Assembly (NCBI RefSeq): GCF_902167145.1
Contig: NC_050098.1
Coordinates: 30,064,501 to 30,128,500, forward strand
Reading direction: 5' to 3'
DNA: 64,000 nt
From: Zea mays
Taxonomy: Eukaryota; Streptophyta; Magnoliopsida; Poales; Poaceae
In this document: one piece after another, positions 1-9,924 of the stretch
Numbering within the stretch: position 1 is the stretch's first letter
Layout: every line of letters begins with the position of its first letter
The notes under the pieces: model-generated
What the model was told of the DNA's origin: nothing
The model's input: only the letters and a program-made list of their open reading frames with translations
The model's database searches: none
Program-made: the position numbers and the translations under genes

Positions 1-699
1 TAGCTTCGAGTTTTGTTCACCACGGTCTTGAGCCTACTGTAGGTTTCGGTTGGCTCCTCTCCCCGTTTCATGGTGAACCTTCCCAGTTCTCCTTCCACCA
101 GTTCCATCTTTGTGATCATGGTGGTGTCGTTACCCTCATGAGAGATTTTGAGGGTATCCAAAATTTGCTTGGCATTGTCCAAGCCGCTGACTTTATTGTA
201 CTCATCCCTGCATAGAGATGCTAACAACACAATAGTAGCCTGGGCATTCTTATGAATTTACTCGTTAATGAATACGGGATTATCACTACTATCAAAATGC
301 ATTCCATTTTCAACTATTTTCCAAATGCTAGGATGGAGAGAGAATAAATGACTACGCATTTTATGGCTCCAAAAGAGTAATCATGTCCATCAAGGGGGGG
401 TTACCAAGTGGAATAGACAATAAATGAGCATTTGAATTGTACGACATGCGATAATAATTGAATGAATAATTCTGATTAACCATTTTCTTTTTCGTGGATG
501 AGTCGTCATCGTCGTCCCTTGGTGAAGAGGAGGAGGCGTCATTGTCATAGTAAATGATCTTCTTAATGTGCCTCTTCTTCCCATCCTTCCTCTTATTGTT
601 TGAGCCTAAGTCGGTGGGCTTGTCACCTTTTGGCTTATCAACATGGAGGGTCTCCTTTTCCTTGTCGTTGATCACGATCCCCTTTCCCTTAGGATCCAT
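1..699 (-). pseudogene. Sirevirus (Ty1/copia) gag, N-terminal part, degenerate and cut by window edge
   Basis: Read on the minus strand from an ATG at 699, the first about 112 residues are lysine-rich and acidic (Lys-Lys runs, a Ser-Ser-Ser-Ser stretch, five consecutive Asp), as in maize Sirevirus gag N termini. The segment LLSIPLGNPP matches the LLSVPLGKPP segment of the better preserved gag at 49750-50190. The frame then breaks near 361. Beyond it, in other frames, come recognisable capsid-like pieces (LLASLCRDEYNKVSGL, ELGRFTMKRGEEP) that continue to base 1. It is a dead gag with at least one frameshift and one stop. Its 5' LTR and PBS lie immediately upstream (749-2009 and 734-746); the rest of the element is outside the window. 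It is related to, but clearly diverged from, the copia at 34-51 kb. Confidence 0.8.
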
Positions 700-733
700 C
701 TCTTCGGGCAGTTAGTCCCTTGATGAAGAGAAC

Positions 734-746
734 AACTCTGATACCA
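734..746 (-). other. Primer-binding site of the left Sirevirus
   Basis: The minus strand reads TGGTATCAGAGTT two bases inside the LTR end. This is the usual initiator-Met tRNA complement used by Sireviruses. It fixes the element's orientation and marks 749-2009 as its 5' LTR. Confidence 0.8.
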
Positions 747-748
747 AT

Positions 749-2009
749 TGAGAGCACCTAGAGGGGGGATGGATAGGTGATCCTGTAAAAAATAGCTTAA
801 CAACACAAACTTGGACTAATATTAGATTAGTGAAAGCTAAGTCCAAGTTCAAGAGAGAAGTACAAGCGGAGTAAACTTCTTCACTTAATTGCTCTCCACA
901 AGATGAGTATTAAACTTAGAGCATTTAAGCAAGTGAAGTTAATAGAGATAGAGAGAATCACACAAGAATAAAGACAAGTGACACAACGATTTTATCTTGT
1001 GGTTCGGTCAAGTAGAATACTTGCCTACTCCACGTTGTGGCGTCCAACGGACGAGGGTTGCACTCAACCCCTTTCAAGTGATCCAAAGATCAACTTGAAT
1101 ACCACAGTTCTCTTTATCTCAACAATATCCCGTTGTGAGGAATCTCCACACTTTGGAGTCTCTCACGCCTTACACAAAAGATCTCAAGTAAACACAAGAG
1201 TAAGGGAGTAATAGAAACACACACAAGAGCGAGAGTTGCAGCGACAACACGCACGCAAGACAAGAACGAGCACATGAAACAACACAGTGGAGTTACAGCT
1301 CAGAAAAGTGCTCGAATCTCTATCACAATGAACCAGATGCGTGAATGCGAAGTCTCTACATCTTAGGATGTTCAATGGGTGCTTGGTGTACTGCTCCATG
1401 CGCCTAGGGGTCCCTTTTATGGCCCAAGGCAGCTAGGAGCCATTGGAGCTCTATTTGGAAGGCCATAGTTGCCTTCTATCCGTGGGCGCACCGGACAGTG
1501 AACAGTGTGTGATTTTCTTCCTTTTCTGGCAAAGTCGACCGTTGTAGCCACGACCCCCGTGGCACACCGACAGTCTGGTGCGACCAGATGACCATTGGCA
1601 AAGTCCACGTGTCGCCCGCTGATCATGTAGCCGACCGTTGGCTTGGGTGCGGCTGGCTCACCGGACAGTCCAGTGAATTATAGCCGCGGCACGCTGAGTG
1701 TTCCCAAGAGCGGCCTGTTCGCCGGGGCGCCAGCCTGGGCACTGAACAGTTTGGTGCACCTCAGGCTAGTGCAAGTCTGGCTGGACTTAGCCAAACTTCT
1801 CCAATCCGATTTCTCTCATTTTGACAAGGTTCCTAGCACTTAGTAGAATAATGTTAGTACCAAAAACAATTTACTAAGGCTAGAACCATACCTTGCTTTT
1901 CCATTTGCATCTCTTTGATACTTAGCTTATATCAACCAAAACAATATATGTTGGGCATCTAATCACCAAAACATTTATAGAAATGGCCCAAGGGCACATT
2001 TTCCTTTCA
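749..2009 (-). repeat. 5' LTR of the left Sirevirus copia element
   Basis: On the plus strand it runs from TGAGAGCACCTAGAGG to CCTTTCA, about 1.26 kb. This matches the size and ends of Ji/Opie-type Sirevirus LTRs (5'-TG...CA-3', with a CCTCTAGG-type block near the 3' end in sense orientation). The PBS abuts its low-coordinate end. GGACAGT motifs related to the Sirevirus palindromes appear around 1490-1500 and 1660-1675. The five bases after it are AGTAC; the matching duplication would lie outside the window. Confidence 0.8.
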
Positions 2010-2024
2010 AGTACCCCGTCCAAA

Positions 2025-2190
2025 TCATAATATTGTAGAAACCGAGTGAGTCTTCCACAACAAGCAAGATGAACATGGTGTGGTGACAAGAAACAAAGCC
2101 CAACTTATGGCCAAGGAGTACGCACAAGTCAAAGGTTTGGATTTCGATGAAACTTTTGCACCCGTAGCTAGGCTTGAGTCAATTCATCCT
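2025..2190 (+). pseudogene. Fragment of a copia reverse transcriptase
   Basis: The plus strand encodes a short run including [16 protein letters not shown] and [17 protein letters not shown]. These are the start of the Ty1/copia RT domain and closely resemble the corresponding part of the copia pol at 36643-37655. It has an internal stop and no flanking domains. It is probably the older target into which the left Sirevirus inserted. Confidence 0.75.
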
Positions 2191-2514
2191 TCCCCCTTCT
2201 AAAGTTTTCTTGCTACAATTTCATTCTAACTCACTTGTGTTGCTATATGATCTTACTTAATACTTATAAGAGCAACAAGTGAAAAAGAACTTTTCTCTCA
2301 CTTAGACGACATTCTCTCTCGTTCTAACACCTAATAGGGATCAAGTTTTATTTAAGTGTTGATTTTTTTAGGTGACAACTATTCACCCCTGTTGGTGAGG
2401 TTCAGCTAAATCAACGCGATGACGTACACCGCGGTCTAACTGTGATCCACTTTTGCAGCCACAACAGTGTCCTGGTGCCTGCCCCTTCAACTAGGCACTA
2501 TTCCACTAGAGTTG
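2191..2514. other. Unassigned repeat-like sequence
   Basis: No coding potential. It contains an AT-rich stretch and then a GC-richer piece running up to the solo LTR. I recognise nothing specific here. Confidence 0.4.
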
Positions 2515-2812
2515 TGATAGTTACCTAGAGGGGGGGTGAATAGACGAAACCTGAAATTTAACACTTAAAATAAAAGTCAATCCCAATTTAGAGGTTAGGA
2601 TAATAAGCAAGTTAGTTAGCTTGAGAAGACAAATTCTATCTAGCAAAGTTTTGCTCTTATAAATGTGTGGAATGAACTTTGAAGCAACACTTAAGGGTTT
2701 GGGAGAAGATCAATGCAAGAGAACTTAGGGAGGAAGGAGGAGAACAAATTGCAAACAATCAAACACAATGACACGACAAATTATTTACCGGAGTTCGGTT
2801 TCCAAATGAAAC

Positions 2813-3928
2813 TGTAACGCCCCGAATTTTGCAGTTGAATTTTTTCTTTTCTTTACTCGCCAAAATTCGGGCGTTACCCTTTCCTTTTCTTTTTCCCCTC
2901 GCTAAACCTTGACCTTTTCCAAAGCTCTAGCGGGATTCGGTTTGGAATTCCCGTGTAAGGAAAAAAAAAACCCTAAATACCTTATGTTGTTTGATGCACC
3001 ATGCCGAACCTTGCATTTCTTTTGATTGCTTTGAAAGCGCAATTGCATTCATGTAGAAAGATCGGATTTCGAAAATGTGGAGAAGATCTTTCTTTCTCTT
3101 CTCTCTCTCTTTCTCTCTCCCCTCTCTCTCTCTCTCCCGCGCCGTGGGCCGACCCCGGCCGGCCCAGCCGCCCCCTGGCGCCCCCCCTTGGGCCCAATAG
3201 GCCCAGCCGCCCCCCCCTCTTTCCCTTATTCCCTAACCCTCTCCCTCTCCCCCCTCATTTTCTCCCTCCCCACCTAGGCCGCCGCCCCTACCCCCTACCC
3301 GCCCCCTGCCCTAGGTCGCCGCGCCGCCCCCTGCCGCCGGCCGCCCCTCGCCGTCGATCCCCAACGCCGGTGAGCGCCCCCCCCCCTCCTCCCTCTCTCC
3401 TCCCTTCCCCTCTCCTCCCTCCCCTTCCTCTCGCCGCTCGGATCTATGATACGCTGTTTTCCCGTTCTTCTTTATGATTATACTTGTGGTTTTCAAGGGG
3501 ACTCGAGCGGTTTCTCGAGTGCCTCTCCGTAAGGACCTGTTCAATGGATGACCGCCCGGGAAAACAGTGCAACCATGAGGGTGGAATGGGGTGCCCTTAG
3601 CTGAATAATTAGAGGATCCGGGGTGTAGTTCACTTAGCCGTCGTGCCGTCAATGGGGCTCGGTGTATGCGGCTCGCTCTGCCAAGTTTGGGTTCGCCCCT
3701 TGGGGAGGAGTGCGGTGCATTTAGGAAACCTAACGGGTGGCTACAGCCCCGGGGAATCTTTGTAAAGGCTTCGTAGTGAATCCCTGGCCATTCACCTCGG
3801 GAGTGAATAAGGGTCTTGCAAGCCCGGGCCAGAGAGGGAATCACGGCTTGTGGGTAAAGTGCACAACCTCTGCAGAGTGTTATGAAACTGATATATCAGC
3901 CGTGCTCGCGGTTATGAGCGGCCAAGGG
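2813..3928 (+). repeat. 5' LTR portion (start and middle, end missing)
   Basis: It begins TGTAACGCCCCGAATTTTG. A CT-rich tract (about 3095-3140) and a very C-rich tract (about 3140-3440) follow, then a block at about 3445-3900 homologous to the LTR of the element at 37656-45867. There is no LTR terminus or PBS at the right end; at 3929 it joins the spacer that precedes gag. Confidence 0.75.
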
Positions 3929-4119
3929 ATGTCAATAAAGTTAGTTATATAGTTGGGAAACCCATTATTCTCCTTTCCTCTTTATCTGAGAAGCTGTGTG
4001 GTCTGTGTTGGAGATCAGTGAAGATGCTCATCTGTTCAGTGCTGTTGGAGAATTCTATACTCTTTTCTTATGCTGCAAGCTTTGCCAGATCAGTTCTGAT
4101 GTGTGGTTGCGTTCTGCAG
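3929..4119 (+). other. Pre-gag spacer
   Basis: Non-coding leader between the truncated LTR and the gag ATG. Its first 96 bases (3929-4024) recur at 9829-9924, downstream of the 321-aa ORF. This links that ORF to the region just upstream of gag. A CTGCAG directly precedes the ATG and looks like a splice acceptor, but that is not demonstrated. Confidence 0.6.
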
Positions 4120-4293
4120 ATGTCAGAGAACAGGCGTAGAGGAGGAAGGCGTGCTCAGCAGGAGCGAGCCGCTCCGCAGGATGAGGTGCCCCAGCAGCAG
4201 CACCTGCCGCCCCCGCCCCCGATGTCGATCGAGCAGATGTTTCTGATGCAGACTCAGGCAGTTCAAGCCATCGGTCAGACTCTGGCCGCCATT

Positions 4294-4326
<33 letters not shown>

Positions 4327-6972
4327 GCACCACCCCAGCCTCAGATGCCTCAGATGCCTAGAGATAAGCGTGCTGAATTCATGAGAGGTCATCCACCAAC
4401 GTTCGCTCATTCTTCTGACCCCATGGATGCTGAAGATTGGCTGCGCACTGTGGAGCGGGAGTTGCATACCGCTCAGTGCGATGACTGGGAGAAAGTTCTG
4501 TATGGTCCCCGTCTGTTGAGAGGAGCAGCCCAGTCATGGTGGGAGTCTTACCTCGCCACCCATGCCAACCCCGACACCATCACCTGGGAAGAATTCAGGG
4601 GTAGCTTTCGTCAGTACCATGTGCCTGCAGGTCTGATGACAGTGAAGAAGGAGGAGTTCCTGGCCCTTAAGCAAGGGTCATCGTCTGTCAGTGAGTATCG
4701 AGACAGGTTTCTGCAATTGTCTCGCTATGCTCCTGAAGATGTCAACACCGACGCCAAGCGACAGTACCGTTTCCTGAGAGGCTTGGTTGACCCTCTGCAG
4801 TATCAGCTGATGAACCACACCTTCCCGACATTCCAGCACCTGATTGACAGAGCAATCATGACAGAAAGGAAGCGTAAGGAGATGGAAGATCGTAAGCGCA
4901 AGATCAGTGGACCCCAGCCTGGAAGCAGCAGCCGTCCCCGTTTCTCAGGCAATCAACCTCAGCAGTTCAGGCAGAACCAGCGTCCACCTCAGCAGCATCA
5001 GCAGCGTCAGCAGTATCAGCAGTTCCAAAGGCAGTACCCTCAGAACCAGTATCAGAACCGTCAGAGCAATCAGTCAGGAGGTCAGTTTCAGAAGCAGAAT
5101 CAGCAAGCACCTCGTCTTCCTGCCCCAGCAAATCAGCAGAACAGTCAGGCAGCACCAGCTCAGGTTGGAAACAGGGCATGTTTCCACTGTGGAGAGCAAG
5201 GCCATTGGGTGATGCAATGTCCGAAGAAGGCAGCCCAGCAGCAGTCAGGCCCCAATGCCCCAGCAAAGCAGAATGTGTCTCAGCCTGGAGCAGGCAATCG
5301 CTCTCAGCAGCGCTATAATCATGGAAGATTGAATCACTTGGAGGCTGAAGCAGTTCAGGAGACCCCCGACATGACAGTAGGTATGTTCCCAGTCGATTCC
5401 CATATTGCAGAAGTGTTATTTGATACTGGAGCAACACATTCTTTCATTACTGCATCATGGGTAGAAGCACATAATCTTCCAACTACTACCATGTCAACCC
5501 CTATTCAAATTGATTCAGCTGGTGGTAGAATTCGAGCTGATAGCATTTGTTTAAATGTAAGTGTGAAAATAAGGGGGATAGCGTTTCCCGCCAACCTTAT
5601 AGTAATGGGTGCTCAGGGAATAGATGTCATCCTAGGGATGAATTGGTTAGATAAGTATCAGGCAGTTATCAGTTGTGATAAAAGGACAATCAAGTTGGTG
5701 TCCCCACTAGGAGAGGAAGTGGTGACCGAGTTAGTCCCGCCTGAGCCAAAGAAAGGAAGTTGTTATCAGATGGCTGTCGATAGCAGTGAAGCAGACCCAA
5801 TTGAGAGTATCAAGGTTGTGTCTGAATTCCCAGATGTGTTTCCAAAGGATTTACCGGGTATGCCACCAGAGCGGAAAGTTGAATTTGCTATAGAGCTTCT
5901 TCCTGGAACCGCCCCCATCTCTAAGAGAGCTTACAGAATATCTGGACCAGAATTGGTTGAGCTTAAGAAGCAAATTGATGAGCTGTCAGAGAAAGGTTAC
6001 ATCCGGCCAAGCACCTCGCCTTGGGCCGCCCCTGTCTTGTTTGTGGAAAAGAAAGATGGCACCAAAAGGATGTGTATCGATTATCGAGCTTTGAATGAAG
6101 TCACGATCAAGAACAAGTATCCCTTGCCCAGAATAGAAGATCTGTTCGACCAGTTGAGAGGAGCCAGTGTGTTCTCCAAGATCGATCTGAGGTCAGGTTA
6201 TCATCAGCTCAGGATCCGACCTTCGGACATTCCGAAGACGGCATTCATTTCCAAGTATGGGTTGTATGAGTTCACAGTGATGTCTTTTGGTTTGACCAAT
6301 GCGCCAGCATTCTTCATGAACTTGATGAACAGTGTATTCATGGATTACCTTGATAAGTTTGTGGTGGTATTCATTGATGACATTCTGATTTACTCTCGAA
6401 GCGAAGAAGAGCATGCAGATCATTTGAGAATGGTGTTGCAGAGATTGCGAGAGCACCAGTTGTATGCAAAGTTGAGCAAGTGTGAGTTCTGGATCAATGA
6501 AGTCCTGTTCTTGGGTCATGTAATCAACAAAGAAGGTTTGGCTGTGGATCCGAAGAAAGTGGCAGACATTCTAAACTGGAAAGCGCCAACGGATGCTCGA
6601 GGAATCAAGAGCTTCATTGGAATGGCCGGATATTATCGGCGATTCATTGAAGGGTTTTCGAAGATTGCGAAGCCAATGACAGCGTTGCTAGGCAACAAGG
6701 TTGAGTTCAAGTGGACCCAGAAATGCCAAGAAGCCTTTGAAGCGCTGAAAGAGAAGTTGACTACAGCGCCCGTCCTAGTCTTGCCTGATGTGCACAAGCC
6801 CTTCTCGGTGTATTGCGATGCTTGTTACACAGGTTTGGGATGTGTGTTGATGCAAGAGGGAAGAGTTGTGGCTTACTCGTCCCGACAACTGAAGGTTCAT
6901 GAGAAGAACTACCCCATCCATGATCTAGAGTTGGCAGCAGTGGTTCACGCACTGAAGACATGGAGGCACTAG
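4120..6972 (+). CDS. gag-protease-RT-(partial RNase H) polyprotein of a Del/Tekay chromovirus
   Basis: An uninterrupted ORF of about 950 codons. The start is placed at the ATG of [11 protein letters not shown] (4120); an upstream in-frame ATG at 4018 lacks gag character. Order of domains: Gln-rich N terminus with a CAG-encoded polyQ run (about 4297-4325), capsid (retrotransposon gag), a CCHC knuckle [14 protein letters not shown] (near 5180-5220), an aspartic protease with DTGATHSF (near 5420), and RT with FIDDIL (near 6375). RNase H starts at [11 protein letters not shown] and stops after ALKTWRH at 6969-6972, where the sequence runs into an inverted LTR. The second half of RNase H and all of integrase are missing. 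Lack of stops indicates a recent copy. Confidence 0.9.
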
Positions 6973-7667
6973 GGCCGGGGGCGCAGCCAAGGGGCCGAGC
7001 GGGCGGGGTGGGGCGGGCGGCCGAACCGGCCATGGGGCCGAGCGGCGAGAGGAAGGGGAGGGAGGAGAGGGGAAGGGAGGAGAGAGGGAGGAGGGGGGGG
7101 GGGGGCGCTCACCGGCGTTGGGGATCGACGGCGAGGGGCGGCCGGCGGCAGGGGGCGGCGCGGCGACCTAGGGCAGGGGGCGGGTAGGGGGTAGGGGCGG
7201 CGGCCTAGGTGGGGAGGGAGAAAATGAGGGGGGAGAGGGAGAGGGTTAGGGAATAAGGGAAAGAGGGGGGGGCGGCTGGGCCTATTGGGCCCAAGGGGGG
7301 GCGCCAGGGGGCGGCTGGGCCGGCCGGGGTCGGCCCACGGCGCGGGAGAGAGAGAGAGAGGGGAGAGAGAAAGAGAGAGAGAAGAGAAAGAAAGATCTTC
7401 TCCACATTTTCGAAATCCGATCTTTCTACATGAATGCAATTGCGCTTTCAAAGCAATCAAAAGAAATGCAAGGTTCGGCATGGTGCATCAAACAACATAA
7501 GGTATTTAGGGTTTTTTTTCCTTACACGGGAATTCCAAACCGAATCCCGCTAGAGCTTTGGAAAAGGTCAAGGTTTAGCGAGGGGAAAAAGAAAAGGAAA
7601 GGGTAACGCCCGAATTTTGGCGAGTAAAGAAAAGAAAAAATTCAACTGCAAAATTCGGGGCGTTACA
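6973..7667 (-). repeat. Inverted LTR start, arm of an inverted repeat with 2813-3441
   Basis: On the minus strand it begins TGTAACGCC at 7667 and matches 2813-3441 down to 7038, about 630 bp. The only difference I see in the compared stretches is one extra base in a poly-G run (about 7092-7104). Below 7038 it continues into GC-rich LTR sequence absent from the left arm. It abuts the truncated RNase H codon. Confidence 0.85.
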
Positions 7668-7740
7668 AACCTATCCCCCTTAAAAGAATCTCGCCCTCGA
7701 GATTCAGGGCTGGCTAGCAAAGAGCTCCGGGTACTTGGCC
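7668..7740 (-). pseudogene. Inverted polypurine tract and last codons of pol
   Basis: On the minus strand the last codons encode AKYPELFASQP. They are followed by untranslated sequence and an AAGGGGGATAGG polypurine tract that adjoins the LTR start at 7667. The same segment with more of the protein is at 11763-12068. It is cut at 7740, where sequence of opposite polarity starts. Confidence 0.75.
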
Positions 7741-8338
7741 TTGATGGTTCCGGTTACGATTATGGTATTGGTAAGTGGTATTCTTTCCGTTTGGAAAGGA
7801 TACATTGGGCTAATAACTTGGGTTAATGTTAAAACCTGGCTTTCTACTAGTAAGTAATAACCTGACCAACTAAAAGCAACTGCTTGACTTATCCCCACAT
7901 AAAGCTAGTCCACTACAGCCAAACAGGATACTTGCTGAGTATGTTGATGTGTACTCACCCTTGCTCTACACACCAAACCCCCCCCCCCCCCAGGTTGTCA
8001 GCATTGCAACCACTGCTCAGGCGAAGATGAAGCTGTGGAAGGAGACTTCCAGGAGTTCCAAGACTACGACGAGTTCTAGGTGTGGGTTAGCGGCAACCCC
8101 CAGTCGGCTGCCTGTGAAGGCCGCGTTATCTACGTTTCTTTTCCGCACTTTGATTTATTGTAAGAACTATATGGACGTCTCAGACGTATGATGTAATCGA
8201 CTATTATTTCCCCTTTTAATACTATTTTGAGCACTGTGTGATGATGTCCATATTATGTAACTGCTGTGTACGTGAATAACTGATCCTGGCACGTACATGG
8301 TTCGCATTCGGTTTACCTTCTAAAAACCGGGTGTGACA
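7741..8338 (+). repeat. LTR 3' half ending next to a PBS
   Basis: Plus-sense LTR sequence ending GTGTGACA at 8338 and followed by a PBS. The last 255 bp (8084-8338) match 12072-12326, the end of the whole insertion. A 12-14-base poly-C run lies near 7979-7992. Confidence 0.75.
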
Positions 8339-8342
8339 TAAG

Positions 8343-8355
8343 TGGTATCAAAGCC
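8343..8355 (+). other. Primer-binding site of the composite gypsy
   Basis: TGGTATCAAAGCC begins four bases after the LTR end. It is an initiator-Met tRNA complement with one change from the usual TGGTATCAGAGC. It is the only PBS in the composite, and it precedes the 321-aa ORF rather than gag. Confidence 0.75.
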
Positions 8356-8598
8356 GTGCTGACTGTAGGACCGCTAACCTAGAGTAGAATGGTCGTTCTA
8401 AGGATTATAGACCTCTGTCCCTGCCTTGACTTTGGTACCCCTTCAAAAGTTGGTCCTACTGACCAAACCTATGTTCTACTATATATTATACCTTGCTGAA
8501 AATTATGTTCTACTCCAATCCTTCATCTACTTATGATTCATTACTTGCTGGTCATATTAATTCTGTTCTCACCCTTTTGCTTGCGATGTCTTTTGTAG

Positions 8599-9564
8599 AT
8601 GGCTCGACTTAGACACACTGCACGAAAGTCAGTCATCCCCTTCTTACCCTCCCGCCTTGCTGAGCGTCCGCTTCGCCGTCCTGTGGCCGGACAGTCCAGC
8701 CACTTGGAGAGACTACACCACCGCCTGCGTGAGGAGCAGGAACGTCGACGACGGGAGCAGCAGAGCTCTTCCCTCTCGCTCCACCAGGAGATAGAGTCTG
8801 TGAGGAGCTGCTCTCCTGTGCTTTCTCTGGAGCCGCCCCCTGCACCACCACTGGGCGCCCCAGCTTCTGGAGTAGCTGCTGGAGGAGACCCAGACGACGG
8901 AGATGGCGACGGCAGCTCGAGCCACGACACCGACTTCTCTGCTAACCCTGAGCCGGAAGGATGGGTTGCTCGACCCATCACTCGCGACGCTGCTCGCGGG
9001 TGTCACTTCCACGATGCGCTCGACACCCTGCTACGTCGGGCATTTGACCGGCATACTTGGTCCGTCGAGTATCGCTGTGTGGTCTACCAGCATAGTCGCG
9101 GGGTCTACCCGGACCGCTGGGAGGCGACTTGCTTGGTGCGCTGCCCGGAGGACAGTCTCCAGGGTGCAGAGGCCTGTTCAGAGCACTATTCTATCTCTGA
9201 GCGGGACTCAGCTGAGGCAGCCATGCAAGATGCTGCACGGCGTGCGCTTTCGCACTACTGCTCGGTTTTCGGTGGGGCAGCTGACGGTCTTGACCTGAAG
9301 TATTACCCCCGCCGTTCATCTGGCAGCACAGGAGGCGTGATTGTCTCACCTGTCGGTGAGGGCAATCCTAGGTTGAGCAGCACAGTCAACCTAGCCGCCG
9401 TGCTAAACACGGAGCTGGACCATGCATTAGACGAGCTGAGTAGGGCTCGTGCTGAGATCGCCCTGCTGCGGGTTGAGCGCGCGGAACGTCGTTATCTGGA
9501 CGGTGGTTCCCCCGCTCCCGTTGGGACTCAGCACCCGTACCGCTCACCTCAGCATGGACACTAG
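8599..9564 (+). CDS. 321-aa retroelement-borne ORF between PBS and the pre-gag spacer, unknown function
   Basis: Complete ORF starting at an ATG preceded by TTTTGTAG. Residues 1-56 are basic, with an Arg/Glu-rich probable coiled coil (33-56). Residues 57-125 are Pro/Ser/Asp-rich low complexity. Residues about 135-222 look folded: a helix (DALDTLLRRAFD), strands (WSVEYRCVVYQ; DRWEATCLVRC; EHYSIS) and a long C-terminal helix (DSAEAAMQDAARRALSHY). This helix-strand-strand-strand-helix order and the Ala-rich last helix recall a dsRNA-binding domain; that is inference from pattern only. Residues 263-299 form a second probable coiled coil. It has no CCHC, protease or RT motif, so it is not ordinary gag. 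It follows a PBS by 243 bp and precedes the spacer that elsewhere leads into gag. Confidence 0.7.
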   Translation: MARLRHTARKSVIPFLPSRLAERPLRRPVAGQSSHLERLHHRLREEQERRRREQQSSSLSLHQEIESVRSCSPVLSLEPPPAPPLGAPASGVAAGGDPDDGDGDGSSSHDTDFSANPEPEGWVARPITRDAARGCHFHDALDTLLRRAFDRHTWSVEYRCVVYQHSRGVYPDRWEATCLVRCPEDSLQGAEACSEHYSISERDSAEAAMQDAARRALSHYCSVFGGAADGLDLKYYPRRSSGSTGGVIVSPVGEGNPRLSSTVNLAAVLNTELDHALDELSRARAEIALLRVERAERRYLDGGSPAPVGTQHPYRSPQHGH

Positions 9565-9924
9565 TCTTATGGCAATCCCGCCTGCAAGACCAAGATAAAC
9601 CTAGAACCATAGATCGTTAGAGTTGGATCTTGTAATTAATATGAAATCAATATATACATGGAAGCTTCAGTCTTAGCGTTAGCCTCGGTCTTAGTTAGTT
9701 TTAGTTAGACAGGGTAGTTTGCTATATCCTGTGCATTTATGTTTGTCATGATGAACTATGTTTGGTTTGGATCTTTGTAATGATTGTCACCAGAGTGTGG
9801 GTATCCCCTGCATTTTGGTTTACATACTATGTCAATAAAGTTAGTTATATAGTTGGGAAACCCATTATTCTCCTTTCCTCTTTATCTGAGAAGCTGTGTG
9901 GTCTGTGTTGGAGATCAGTGAAGA
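9565..9924 (+). other. Region downstream of the 321-aa ORF, ending in the duplicated spacer
   Basis: Non-coding. Bases 9829-9924 repeat 3929-4024, the sequence directly upstream of gag. At 9925 polarity switches to inverted LTR sequence. Confidence 0.6.

Noticed and set aside
3001..3477. 158-codon plus-strand ORF over the LTR and its mirror images at 6969-7481 and 11093-11575
   Set aside because: The product is low-complexity Pro/Ser/Leu from a CT- and C-rich LTR tract, and the copies are inverted repeats of the same LTR. No protein domain.
8903..9298. 131-codon ORF overlapping the 321-aa ORF
   Set aside because: An alternative frame of the larger ORF without any motif.
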